Assembly (NCBI GenBank): GCA_002363865.1
Contig: DEWY01000005.1
Span: 121,269 to 185,268 of the forward strand
DNA length: 64,000 nucleotides
DNA from: Caulobacteraceae bacterium UBA3198
GTDB lineage: Bacteria; Pseudomonadota; Alphaproteobacteria; Caulobacterales; Caulobacteraceae
Direction: 5' to 3'
The notes beneath the pieces were generated by a model, which saw only the letters and a program-made list of their open reading frames with translations, searched no databases and was not told the origin of the DNA. The position numbers and the translations under genes were made by a program. Of this stretch, positions 34,412-42,737 are shown in pieces. Position 1 is the stretch's first letter; each line of letters begins with the position of its first letter.

Positions 34412-36310
34412 CTAGTCCCGCGGCTTGCGGGGCTTGCCGGGCCCCTTGGGGCCCTTGGGTGCGGTGGGGTCCCAGGGCTTTTTCGGACCCTTGGGGCCGC
34501 CGAAGCCGGCGCCCGGAGGACCCGAGCGCGGGCCCCGCGGCGGCGGGCCGTCACCCCGGGGGCGATCCCGGGGCGGACCGCGGTCAGGGCGCGCATCGCC
34601 GCCTTCAGGACGCGGCCCGAAGTCGCGGCGGGGCGGACGGGCGTCGCCGCCTTCCGGACGGCCGCGGGGCGGACCGGGCCGGCGCGGCGGGGCGGCGCCG
34701 GGGGGCTCGCTGGCCTCCACCGGGATTTCCATGTTCGGACCGGCGGCCTTGACCGCCTCGCGGAACCGGCCCTCGGCCTCCTTGGAGATCTCGAACTTGG
34801 TCTCCCGGTCAAAGATGCGGATCTGACCGATGTCCTTCTTGGTCACGTGACCCAGGCGGCAGATCATCGGCAGGATCCACTTGGGATCGGCGTTCTTGCT
34901 GCGCCCGATGGGCATGCGGAACCAGACCCCGTCGCTGATCGCCTCGGGCCTCGGACCGCGCTCAGGGCGGGGCGGGCGTCCCTCGGGCGGCGAGCGGTCG
35001 CGGACGTCGTCGAACAGCTCTTCCGGCGCCGGCATCCGGGCCCGGTGCAGGCGCACCAGGGCCGCGGCCACCGACTCCGCGCCGCGCTCGGCGAGGAGCT
35101 TCTGGGCGAGCGTCAGGTCTTCCCCGGTCAGGGGCTCGTTCAGCATCGGGTCGGCCAGCAGGCGTTCCTGGTCGCGCAGGCGGATTTCTTCGCCAGACGG
35201 CGGCCCGACCCACTCGGCCTCGACGCCGGCCGAGGCCAGCAGCTGCTCGGCCTTGCGGCGGCGGGTATAGGGCACCACCAGCACCGAGACGCCCTTGCGT
35301 CCGGCCCGGCCGGTGCGGCCGCTGCGGTGCAGGAGGCCGGCCTTGTTCACCGGCAGCTCGGCATGGATGACCAGGCCAAGGTCCGGCAGATCGAGGCCGC
35401 GGGCGGCCACGTCGGTGGCCACGCAGGCCCGGGCGTGGCCGTCGCGCAGGGACTGCAGGGCGTCGGCCCGTTCCTTCTGGCTCAGCTCGCCCGACAGCTG
35501 GACGGCGGAGAAGCCACGCTCGCGCAGGGCGCCGTACAGGTGGCGCACGGCCTCGCGGGTGGCGCAGAAGATCAGGGCGCCGGGGGATTCGTAGTAGCGC
35601 AGCAGATTGACGACGGCCTTCTCGACCTCATTGGGCGCGACGCGGACGGCGCGATAGGCGATGTCCCCATGGGCTTCGTCCCGGCGGGTGGTGTCGATCC
35701 GCGTGGCGTCCCGCTGATAGCGGCGGGCGAGCGCCACGATGTCCTTGGCCAGGGTCGCCGAGAACAGCAGGGTCTGACGCTCCACCGGGGTGGAGTCCAG
35801 GATCTCCTCCAGGTCGTCCCGGAAGCCCAGGTCGAGCATCTCGTCGGCCTCGTCGAGGACGGCGACCTTCAGGGCCGACAGGTCGAGATTGCCGCGCTCC
35901 AGGTGGTCGCGCAGGCGGCCAGGGGTGCCGACGACGATGTGGCAGCCGGCGGCCAGGGCGCGTTGCTCGCGCCGGGCGTCCATGCCGCCGACACAGGTGA
36001 CCACCCGGGCCTTGGCGTGGGCGTAGAGCCACTCCAGTTCGCGGCTGACCTGCAGGGCCAGTTCGCGGGTCGGTGCGATCACCAGGGCCAACGGCGCTGC
36101 GGCATATTCGAAGGTCTCGGCTTCACCCAGCAGGGTGCTGGCGGCGGCCAGCCCGAAGGCGACGGTCTTGCCTGAGCCGGTCTGGGCCGAGACCAGCAGG
36201 TCGCGGCCTTCAGGCGCGTCAAGGACGGCGGCCTGGACGGGGGTCGGGGTCGCATAGCCTTGCGCCTCGAGCGCCCGGCTAAGCGCCGGGTGCGTGGCGG
36301 GAAATGACAT
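34412..36310 (-). CDS. DEAD-box RNA helicase with DbpA domain and Arg/Gly/Pro tail
   Basis: This 632-residue ATP-dependent RNA helicase has motif I AQTGSGKT (42-49), Ia PTRELALQ, Ib GTPGRL, II DEAD (153-156), III SAT and VI HRSGRTGRAG (328-337). A DbpA RNA-binding domain follows at about residues 495-565 (GVWFRMPIGRSKNADPKWIL), then a Pro/Arg/Gly-rich disordered tail of about 65 residues. The DbpA domain suggests 23S rRNA or large-subunit assembly. The ATG at 36310 begins the Q-motif region properly; a longer open frame would run into the tRNA-Thr gene. Confidence 0.92.
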   Translation of the reverse strand: MSFPATHPALSRALEAQGYATPTPVQAAVLDAPEGRDLLVSAQTGSGKTVAFGLAAASTLLGEAETFEYAAAPLALVIAPTRELALQVSRELEWLYAHAKARVVTCVGGMDARREQRALAAGCHIVVGTPGRLRDHLERGNLDLSALKVAVLDEADEMLDLGFRDDLEEILDSTPVERQTLLFSATLAKDIVALARRYQRDATRIDTTRRDEAHGDIAYRAVRVAPNEVEKAVVNLLRYYESPGALIFCATREAVRHLYGALRERGFSAVQLSGELSQKERADALQSLRDGHARACVATDVAARGLDLPDLGLVIHAELPVNKAGLLHRSGRTGRAGRKGVSVLVVPYTRRRKAEQLLASAGVEAEWVGPPSGEEIRLRDQERLLADPMLNEPLTGEDLTLAQKLLAERGAESVAAALVRLHRARMPAPEELFDDVRDRSPPEGRPPRPERGPRPEAISDGVWFRMPIGRSKNADPKWILPMICRLGHVTKKDIGQIRIFDRETKFEISKEAEGRFREAVKAAGPNMEIPVEASEPPGAAPPRRPGPPRGRPEGGDARPPRRDFGPRPEGGDARPDRGPPRDRPRGDGPPPRGPRSGPPGAGFGGPKGPKKPWDPTAPKGPKGPGKPRKPRD

Positions 36311-36390
36311 CGGAATCCTCTTTCCGGTGGTGAGCCAGCGCCGGTCGGCGCGGGCGTCCTCTGTCTTGATATCGCCTGGGGACGAAGAAA

Positions 36391-36466
36391 TGGTGCCGGT
36401 TGCAGGACTCGAACCCGCGACCTTCGGTTTACAAAACCGCTGCTCTACCAGCTGAGCTAAACCGGC
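36391..36466 (-). tRNA. tRNA-Thr (anticodon TGT)
   Basis: On the minus strand a cloverleaf begins GCCGGTTTAGCTCAGCTGG, with anticodon loop TTTTGTAA and anticodon TGT, T-arm GGTTCGAGTCC, and ends AACCGGCA plus encoded CCA. The acceptor stem GCCGGTT/AACCGGC pairs perfectly. It is 80 bases upstream of the helicase start on the same strand. Confidence 0.97.
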
Positions 36467-36677
36467 GAACCTAGCAATATCAAAGAGATCGCCGTGCGAC
36501 CCCGCCCGAGCGCGTCCCCATTTGGATGGGCGACGGAACGAAAGACCAGACCACAAGACGTTTGTGCGGCGACCGATGCCACGTCGTCGCACCGGCGCCA
36601 AGGCCCATCGCCCATGGGAAGGCGCCGGCCGGTGCGGCCAATTGTACGCCCAAACGGGCCTGTCACCGGCCCGACCC

Positions 36678-36705
36678 TTGGCGAAAAGCAGGTTGCTTGT
36701 ATAAT
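36678..36705 (+). promoter_or_regulatory. Sigma-70-type promoter for thiolase gene
   Basis: TTGGCG (36678-36683), a 16-base spacer and a perfect TATAAT (36700-36705) lie 46 bases before the thiolase ATG. This is the best consensus -10 box in the window. The rest of the 285-base gap between tRNA-Thr and thiolase contains nothing else I can support. Confidence 0.6.
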
Positions 36706-36750
36706 CAGACGGACAAATCAGAAGAGCCGCAGCGGCTGGAGGAGACGACC

Positions 36751-37980
36751 ATGGTCTATATTCTGGGCGGCTGGCAGAGCGATTTCGCGGCCAATTGGGC
36801 GCGCCAGGGCGCGGACCTGGCCGACGCCTTTTCCGAGACGGTCGGCGCGGGTCTGACGGCGGTGGACCTGGAGCCTCGGGACATCGAGACCGGCCATGTG
36901 GGCAATTTCGTCGGCGACCTGTTCGCCGGCCAGGGCTTGCTCGGCGGCTTCTTTGGCCTGGTGCATCCCGACTTCGACGGCCTGCCCACCTCCCGGCATG
37001 AGGCCGCTTGCGCCTCAGGCAGCGTCGCCATCCTGGCGGCCACCGCCGAGCTGGAGGCCGGCCGATATGACCTGGCCTGCGTCGTGGGTCTGGAGCAGAT
37101 GCGCAATGTGTCCGGCCAGCAGGCGGCGCAGAACCTCGGGGCGGCGGCCTGGACCGGCCATGAATTCCAGGACGCCACCTTCCTCTGGCCCAGGGCCTTT
37201 TCCGACCTCGCCGATGAGTATGAGCGCCGCTACGGCCTCGATTCCGCGCACCTGATGCGGATCGCCCAGATCAATTTCGAGAACGCCAAGCGCAATCCCA
37301 ACGCCCAGACGCGGCAGTGGGCGTTCGGCGAGGACAGCTTCACCCTGGATGACGAGGCCAATCCCGTTGTGGAGGGCCGCACACGCAAGCAGGACTGCGG
37401 TCAGGTCACCGACGGCGCCGCCGTGGTCTTCCTGGCGTCGGACCGCAAGGCCGCCGAATACGCCGCCCGCCGGGGGATCCCGCTGGAAAGCCTCGCCCAG
37501 ATCAAGGGTTGGGGCCATCGCTCGGCGCCCATCTCCTATGACGCCAAGGTCCGCGCCAGTTCCGACCAGCCCTATGTCTTCCCCCAGGTCCGCCGGGCCA
37601 TCGAGGACGCCCGCCGTCGGGCCGGGGTCACGGCGCTTGACCAGATCGACGTAGTGGAGACCCACGACTGCTTCACCATCACCGAATACATGGCCATCGA
37701 TCATCTGGGCCTGACGGCGCCGGGCGAGGCCTGGAAGGCGGTGGAGTCTGGCATGATCGAGATCGGCGGCGCCCTTCCGGTCAATCCGTCCGGCGGGCTC
37801 ATCGGCCTCGGCCATCCGGTGGGCGCCACGGGGGTCCGCATGGCGCTGGACGCCTGCAAGCAGGTCACCGGCCAGGCCGGCGACTATCAGGTCGACGGCG
37901 CTCGCACCTGTCAGACCCTCAACATCGGCGGCTCGACCACCACGACGGTCAGCCTGGTGGTGGGAACTGAGGCCGCCTGA
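36751..37980 (+). CDS. Thiolase-family acetyl-CoA acetyltransferase (SCP-x-like)
   Basis: This 409-residue thiolase has the nucleophilic Cys in HEAACASGSVA (about residue 89), the C-terminal GGALPVNPSGGLIGLGHPVGATG segment carrying the His, and the ETHDCFTITEYMA region where lipid-transfer-type thiolases have HDCF. This marks it as the nonspecific-lipid-transfer (SCP-x/SCP2-like) branch, used in steroid or branched-acyl degradation. GGAGGAG lies upstream of the ATG at 36751. It has its own TATAAT promoter. Confidence 0.9.
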   Translation: MVYILGGWQSDFAANWARQGADLADAFSETVGAGLTAVDLEPRDIETGHVGNFVGDLFAGQGLLGGFFGLVHPDFDGLPTSRHEAACASGSVAILAATAELEAGRYDLACVVGLEQMRNVSGQQAAQNLGAAAWTGHEFQDATFLWPRAFSDLADEYERRYGLDSAHLMRIAQINFENAKRNPNAQTRQWAFGEDSFTLDDEANPVVEGRTRKQDCGQVTDGAAVVFLASDRKAAEYAARRGIPLESLAQIKGWGHRSAPISYDAKVRASSDQPYVFPQVRRAIEDARRRAGVTALDQIDVVETHDCFTITEYMAIDHLGLTAPGEAWKAVESGMIEIGGALPVNPSGGLIGLGHPVGATGVRMALDACKQVTGQAGDYQVDGARTCQTLNIGGSTTTTVSLVVGTEAA

Positions 37981-38060
37981 CCCTTGTAGGGCGAGCGGGC
38001 GTCGAATAGCTTGCATAGAAAGACTGACTAAGACCCCTCCAGGGAGGGGCGGGGGGAAAC

Positions 38061-38879
38061 ATGCTTGAAATCGTGACGGTCCTGGCGATCAACGCCGGGG
38101 TGGTGCTGGCGCTGTTCGTTCTGGCCTGGGCGGCCTGCTGGGCCATGCGCGACCCCACGCCGGTGGACAGCCTGTGGGCCCTAGGCATGGGCGTGGTGGC
38201 CGTGGCCACCTTCATCCAGACCGGCGGCGACACAGAGCGGCGCCTGGTCCTCACGGTGATCTGCGCCCTCTGGGCCGTGCGCCTGGGCGGCTATCTCCTG
38301 TGGCGCTGGCGCGACCACGGGCCGGACCGCCGCTACGTCCGCATGATGGAAAAGGCCAAGGCCGAGCGTGGCTGGAACTATGGTTATGCCTCCTTCCGCC
38401 TGGTCTTCCTGCTGCAGATGCCTCTGCTCTGGCTGGTGTGCCTGCCTGTGCAACTCGGCCAGATCGCCGACGAGCCGGCGGCCCTTGGCGTGGTCGGCTA
38501 TGTGGGGGCGGGGCTGGCCATTTTCGGCATTCTCTTCGAAAGCCTGGGTGACTGGCAGCTCGTGCGCTTCCAGAAGTACCCCGAGAACGCCGGCAAGGTC
38601 CTGGACACCGGCCTTTGGCGCTATACCCGCCATCCCAACTATTTCGGCGACGCCTGCGTCTGGTGGGGCCTGTGGCTGGTGGCCGCGGAGACGACGCCTG
38701 GCTTGTTCGCGGTGATCGGGCCGATCTACCTCGTCTATACGCTCACCCGCTGGAGCGGCATGCCCACCGTTGAAGGTCGCATGCGTCGGCGCAAGCCGGC
38801 CTATGAGGACTATGCCCGCCGCACCTCGCCCTTCATCCCGTGGCCGCCCAAGCCAGCCCGGCCTCTGGAAGAGGCCTAA
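38061..38879 (+). CDS. DUF1295 steroid 5-alpha-reductase-like membrane protein
   Basis: This 272-residue multi-pass membrane protein has about six hydrophobic segments and the DUF1295 hallmark GLWRYTRHPNYFGDACVWWG, seen in steroid reductase C-terminal-like proteins and isoprenylcysteine methyltransferase relatives, followed by VEGRMRRRKPAYEDYARRTS. It would use NAD(P)H or SAM at the membrane; substrate unknown. A strong GGAGGGGCGGGGGG ribosome-binding stretch precedes the ATG. It follows the thiolase by 80 bases on the same strand. Confidence 0.88.
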   Translation: MLEIVTVLAINAGVVLALFVLAWAACWAMRDPTPVDSLWALGMGVVAVATFIQTGGDTERRLVLTVICALWAVRLGGYLLWRWRDHGPDRRYVRMMEKAKAERGWNYGYASFRLVFLLQMPLLWLVCLPVQLGQIADEPAALGVVGYVGAGLAIFGILFESLGDWQLVRFQKYPENAGKVLDTGLWRYTRHPNYFGDACVWWGLWLVAAETTPGLFAVIGPIYLVYTLTRWSGMPTVEGRMRRRKPAYEDYARRTSPFIPWPPKPARPLEEA

Positions 38880-38964
38880 GGGGCGCGGTCAGGCTCGACC
38901 GACCGCGGGTTGACAAGGGGGCGGCGGCCTCCAAGGGTCCGGCCGCCTGCAACGCCGAGATCCC

Positions 38965-39924
38965 ATGGCAGATTCAAGCTCTAGCCCGCCCGCGGACGCC
39001 CGCCGCACGACCCAGGTCGTGCAGGCCAATTCCGCCACCCGGGCCCTGAACATTCTCGGCGATCGCTGGACCCTGATGATCCTCTATCTGGCGTTCCAGA
39101 GGGTCCGGCGGTTCGAGGATTTCCAGGGCAGGATCGGCGTCGCCCGCAGCCTTCTCACCGACCGGCTGCGGCGGCTGACAGCGGCCGGCGTGCTGGAGAA
39201 GGTCCGCTATCAGGAGCGCCCGGTCCGCGAGGAGTACCGCCTCACGGAGCGAGGCCGGGATCTCTACAGCCTGGCCCTGATGATCATCGCCTGGGAAAAG
39301 CGCTGGTTCTTCGATCCGACCCATCCGGCCCATCAGGTCCGCCACACCTGCGGCAAGCCGTTCACCCCGCAATACCGATGCGGCTGCTGCGGCGAGGTGG
39401 TCACCGCGCGGGATGTCTATGTGATCGACGGGCCAGGCGCCGGCGTCGAGCCAAGCCAGCCGCCCCGGGCGCAGCGTCGCTCCATCGTTCCCGCTGAGGG
39501 TCTGAATGCGGGAAATCCCATGCTGGACCGCGCCTTCCAGGTGCTGGGCGACCGCTGGACCTCCCATGTGATCGCCTCGGCCTTCATGGGGCGGCGCCGG
39601 TTTGGCGACCTGCAGGCCGCCCTGGGGATCGCCCCCAACATCCTGTCGGACCGGCTCGCACGACTGGTCGACCTCGGGGTGCTGCGCAAGATTCTCTATC
39701 AGGACAAGCCGCAGCGCTGGGAGTACCGGCTGACCGACCAGGGCCGGGACCTCTATCCGCTGATCGCCGAGCTGAACCGGTGGGGTGACCGCTGGCTGGA
39801 CGGCGGCGAGGGGCCGCCGCTGATCACCTATCACCGCCCCTGCGGGCCCCTGAAGGCCAAGATCACCTGCGATCAGTGCGGCGAGCCGGCCGGTCTCGAC
39901 AGCGTCGCAGCCCTGGACGCCTAG
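38965..39924 (+). CDS. Tandem HxlR winged-helix regulator with Cys clusters
   Basis: This 319-residue protein has two HxlR-type winged helices (about residues 18-112 and 182-275), each starting with an (I/V)LGDRW(T) motif and ending with ERGRDLYSL / DQGRDLYPL. Each wing is followed by a matching His-Cys...Cys-x-x-Cys cluster: H127, C129, C139, C142 and H290, C293, C302, C305. This looks like an internal duplication giving a built-in pseudo-dimer with two zinc- or redox-type sites. Classical HxlR proteins are about 110-120 aa homodimers, so this architecture is unusual. Its stop overlaps the convergent SnoaL-like gene. Confidence 0.85.
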   Translation: MADSSSSPPADARRTTQVVQANSATRALNILGDRWTLMILYLAFQRVRRFEDFQGRIGVARSLLTDRLRRLTAAGVLEKVRYQERPVREEYRLTERGRDLYSLALMIIAWEKRWFFDPTHPAHQVRHTCGKPFTPQYRCGCCGEVVTARDVYVIDGPGAGVEPSQPPRAQRRSIVPAEGLNAGNPMLDRAFQVLGDRWTSHVIASAFMGRRRFGDLQAALGIAPNILSDRLARLVDLGVLRKILYQDKPQRWEYRLTDQGRDLYPLIAELNRWGDRWLDGGEGPPLITYHRPCGPLKAKITCDQCGEPAGLDSVAALDA

Positions 39925-40334
39925 GGCGCGGCGGATACGGTCTTGGCCCGCCTGGCCTGGGCGGCGAGCGGCGCCCCCGCGGCGGGATCGAGATACTCGT
40001 CCAGGCGGATGATGCGGCCGTCCTTGGCCTGGACCACGACGCAGGCGGGCATGGCGAAGGGCTGGCCGTCGGCCAGGACGCCCTCCAGCACATGCTGCTG
40101 CATGAAGCCGTCGGCCAGGATCTCCCGCCGCAGGATCCGGTAGCGCCGCTCGGGCAAGGCGTGGATCAGCCAGGCCAGGACCCGCAGGTTCTGGTCCACC
40201 GTCTGCTCGATCTCATCATTGTTGTGCCAGAGCTTGGCGTCCGGGGCGTAGACGCCGCGCACGGCCTCGACGTCGCCAGCCTCGAGCGCGCTGATGAACC
40301 GCTCGGCCAGGGCCAGGTGATCCTGTGGGCTCAT
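39921..40334 (-). CDS. SnoaL/NTF2-like nuclear-transport-factor-2 family protein
   Basis: This 137-residue small protein has the NTF2/SnoaL fold: an N-terminal helix pair (LALAERFISALEAGDVEAVRG), then YAPDAKLWHN and a beta-sheet cone ending RIIRLDEYLDP. Such proteins are isomerases, cyclases or ligand binders. The ATG at 40334 overlaps the TGA of the carotenoid oxygenase gene (ATGA), so it is translationally coupled as the second gene of that operon. It probably acts on the product or substrate of the oxygenase. Confidence 0.86.
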   Translation of the reverse strand: MSPQDHLALAERFISALEAGDVEAVRGVYAPDAKLWHNNDEIEQTVDQNLRVLAWLIHALPERRYRILRREILADGFMQQHVLEGVLADGQPFAMPACVVVQAKDGRIIRLDEYLDPAAGAPLAAQARRAKTVSAAP

Positions 40335-41809
40335 GCCGCGGCCACACCGTGGCGCAGGAAGTCCCGGTCGGCCCAGACGCTGTGGGTGCCGCTGCAGATC
40401 TTGTGCGGCAGGGCGATCCGCACCACCGGCCCGGCCTCGATCTTCTGGGCGTCGATCAGCACGCACTCGGAGGTTCCAGCCGCCTCGTCGATGATGAAAC
40501 TGACCAGATAGCCGTCATCCTCGGCCGTGGCGCCGATGCGCGGCACAAAGGGGGCCTCGCTGGCGAACTTGCCCTCGGGCAGGGTGAAGGACCAGGACTC
40601 GCCGGTCTCCAGGTCGTGCTTGACGAAGCCGTTGAACAGGAACCAGCCGGGCTTGGTGGTGGTGGAATAGGCGTAGCGATAGGGCTTGCCCGCATAGCGC
40701 TGGTTGAACATCCCGAACTCCAGGATGCGGTCGTCCAGGTGATGCTCGCGGGTCTCGCCGGTCTTCAGATTGAAGCGCCAGCGGTGCAGCTTGGGCTTGA
40801 AGCTGTGCTCGTCCAGATAGGCCATCATGTGGGCCAGGCCCCGAGGCGCGTCGGGCAGGGGCACCGGGCAGGGGTCTTCCTGGAAGTAGCCGTCCATGAC
40901 GACCTCGTCGCCGTCCTCATAGGCGTTCAGCCAGTGCAGGACATAGGTCGGGGCGGCTTCGAACCAGCGGATGTCGGCCTCATTCCCGTACCGCGGAATG
41001 ACGGCGAAGCGCGACGGCAGACCCTCGTGCATGCGCACCACATGGAGGTTCTGCGCCAGCAGGTCCTGATCCCAGAACACCGGGAAATCGTTGAGGATCG
41101 AATAGTTGGCCGAGAACGCCATGTCGTGCGGCAGACGCGGGCCGGGCAGGGGGACGGACGTGTAGTGGACCCGCCTGCCGTCCTTATCGACCACGCCATA
41201 GTGCATGTAGGGCGCCTGCTTGGAGTAGTTGAAGAACAGGAGCTCGCCGGTGGCCTCGTCCACCTTGGTGTGGGCCGAGACGCCGTCCAGGGGCGCCCAG
41301 CTGGCCACGCCGCCCTGTTCCAGGGTTTCGGGGTCGAGCCAGTAGGCCTCGCCGCACTGGTAGAAGGTCGAGACGATCTTTCCCCCGTGCACCACCACGT
41401 CGGTGCTGGAGGAGTCCTTGAGGCTCCCATGGGCGCCGAAGCCCGGCCGCACCGAGATGCCAGGCCCGTCGGCCAGACCGCCCCACAGGGACTGGCCGGC
41501 CTCCTGTTCGGCTTCGAAGCAGCGGGTGCGGACGAAGCGGTTGCGGTAGTCGGCCTTGCCGTCCTTGAAGCTGATCATGTGCAACATGCCGTCCCCGTCG
41601 AAGGGGTGATAGCGGCCGAGCGGCTGGTGGGCCTGGTTCTCGGTGTTGCGCACATAGACGCCGTCGATATCGGTCGGGATGACGCCCTCCAGGACCTGCA
41701 GATCCTCGGCGTTGACCTCTTCGTGCAGCGGCGTCCAGGCCCCGGTCAGATAGGGGTGGTTGGTGGGCTGCAACGAGGTCCGGACCGGCGGCAGACGCTC
41801 CAACTTCAT
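40331..41809 (-). CDS. Carotenoid cleavage oxygenase (RPE65/CCO family)
   Basis: This 492-residue non-heme iron dioxygenase has the four iron-binding His residues spaced as expected for the seven-bladed propeller: in VSAHTKVD, LPHDMAFS, YVLHWLNAY and SGTHSVWAD. The N-terminal GVYVRNTENQ and YHPFDGDGMLH segments are classical. Family members split carotenoids, stilbenoids or lignin-type aryl alkenes by cleaving a C=C bond; bacterial short forms near 490 aa often act on stilbenes or apo-carotenoids. No carotenoid biosynthesis genes are nearby. Confidence 0.92.
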   Translation of the reverse strand: MKLERLPPVRTSLQPTNHPYLTGAWTPLHEEVNAEDLQVLEGVIPTDIDGVYVRNTENQAHQPLGRYHPFDGDGMLHMISFKDGKADYRNRFVRTRCFEAEQEAGQSLWGGLADGPGISVRPGFGAHGSLKDSSSTDVVVHGGKIVSTFYQCGEAYWLDPETLEQGGVASWAPLDGVSAHTKVDEATGELLFFNYSKQAPYMHYGVVDKDGRRVHYTSVPLPGPRLPHDMAFSANYSILNDFPVFWDQDLLAQNLHVVRMHEGLPSRFAVIPRYGNEADIRWFEAAPTYVLHWLNAYEDGDEVVMDGYFQEDPCPVPLPDAPRGLAHMMAYLDEHSFKPKLHRWRFNLKTGETREHHLDDRILEFGMFNQRYAGKPYRYAYSTTTKPGWFLFNGFVKHDLETGESWSFTLPEGKFASEAPFVPRIGATAEDDGYLVSFIIDEAAGTSECVLIDAQKIEAGPVVRIALPHKICSGTHSVWADRDFLRHGVAAA

Positions 41810-41934
41810 GACCTGGGCTCCTGATTTTGGCGCTCCTCTACGGGAGCCAGCCGCAAACCTAGCAGGAAGGTCTTTTTACGCAAGTGACGTGGGCGCGCCT
41901 CCCAGGTTGAGGAGCCCATCTGAACTGCATCCGA

Positions 41935-42060
41935 ATGAACTGGCTCAGGAACGAACATCGCTGATCATCAGATCCGGCGTGAGGAGAGGCGTTTGCCCCC
42001 GATATCGACGGGATCCGGGAGCTCAAGCGGCGCAAGCTGTCTGTCAGGGACCAGTTGTTC
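41935..42060 (+). pseudogene. Frame-disrupted DUF465 (YdcH)-like remnant
   Basis: The ATG at 41935 opens MNWLRNEHR then meets TGA. Shifting one base gives DHQIRREERRLPP (from 41963), and returning to the first frame at 42001 gives DIDGIRELKRRKLSVRDQL. Joined, this matches the DUF465 pattern (EHRxLD...RxEERRxxPD...LKRRKLxxKD). The first and third parts share a frame, so a +1 near 41962 and a -1 near 42000 explain it. Beyond 42060 the frame stays open without family character, so the 3' end is undefined. It may be a true pseudogene or an error in the sequence. The stretch 41810-41934 is otherwise the carotenoid oxygenase control region. Confidence 0.45.
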
Positions 42061-42108
42061 TTCACCGAGGCGGGACTTCACCCCGTCCGCGCCCGACCGC
42101 ATCTGGCG

Positions 42109-42660
42109 CTAGACGTCGCCGCGACGCTTCTTGGTCTCCGGGGCGCCGCCCTTATCGCGATCGATCATCCGGGACACCGCCTCGATGGTCTCGGTAAGCG
42201 CCTGGCCGGCGTCGACAACCATGGGGTGTTCCTCCGGCGCGGGGAGCTCCAGGTCGGCGAACTGGCTGTCGAGGAGGGAGGCGGGCATGAAGTGGCCGCG
42301 GCGGTGTCGGAGGCGTTCGGCCAGCAGCTCGGGTTCGGCCCTGAGGAAGACGATCTGCAAATCGTCTGCGGCTCGCCGTAGCTCATCACGATAGGCGCGC
42401 TTCAGCGTCGAGCAGGCGACCACTGCGGGCTGATCCTCGGCCTGGCGCGCGGCGATCCAGGCGGCGATAGCCGCCAGCCAGGGGCGACGGTCCACGTCGT
42501 CCAGCGGCTCACCCCTGGCCATCTTGGCGTGATTGGCCGCGGGGTGCAGGTCGTCGGCGTCGAGAAACGCCCAGCCCAGGCGCTCGGCCAGAGCGCTGGC
42601 GACCGTCGTCTTCCCGGCCCCGGACACGCCCATCACCAACAGCATCGGCGTCCTGGTCAT
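42109..42660 (-). CDS. gntK: Gluconokinase
   Basis: This 183-residue P-loop sugar-acid kinase phosphorylates D-gluconate to 6-phosphogluconate. Walker A is GVSGAGKTT (residues 11-19), then DADDLHPAANHAKM, which binds substrate, followed by ACSTLKRAYRDELR and HFMPASLLDSQFADLE. Length is standard for GntK. No Entner-Doudoroff or gluconate transporter gene is adjacent, so it is isolated here; it is divergent from the SDR gene at 42738. Confidence 0.94.
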   Translation of the reverse strand: MTRTPMLLVMGVSGAGKTTVASALAERLGWAFLDADDLHPAANHAKMARGEPLDDVDRRPWLAAIAAWIAARQAEDQPAVVACSTLKRAYRDELRRAADDLQIVFLRAEPELLAERLRHRRGHFMPASLLDSQFADLELPAPEEHPMVVDAGQALTETIEAVSRMIDRDKGGAPETKKRRGDV

Positions 42661-42737
42661 CAGGGCCTAACGCTGGACGCTTCGGCAGGGTCCGTCCAGT
42701 CCCGGAACCGTGCGCGGCCTGAGCCCTTACCTCCCCC

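Noticed and set aside
36532..36570. GGAAC followed by CGTT after 19 bases
   Set aside because: Spacing is too long for an EcfG promoter (16-17 bases).
36311..36601. Upstream extension of the helicase reading frame
   Set aside because: It runs through the tRNA-Thr gene. The ATG at 36310 is the sound start.
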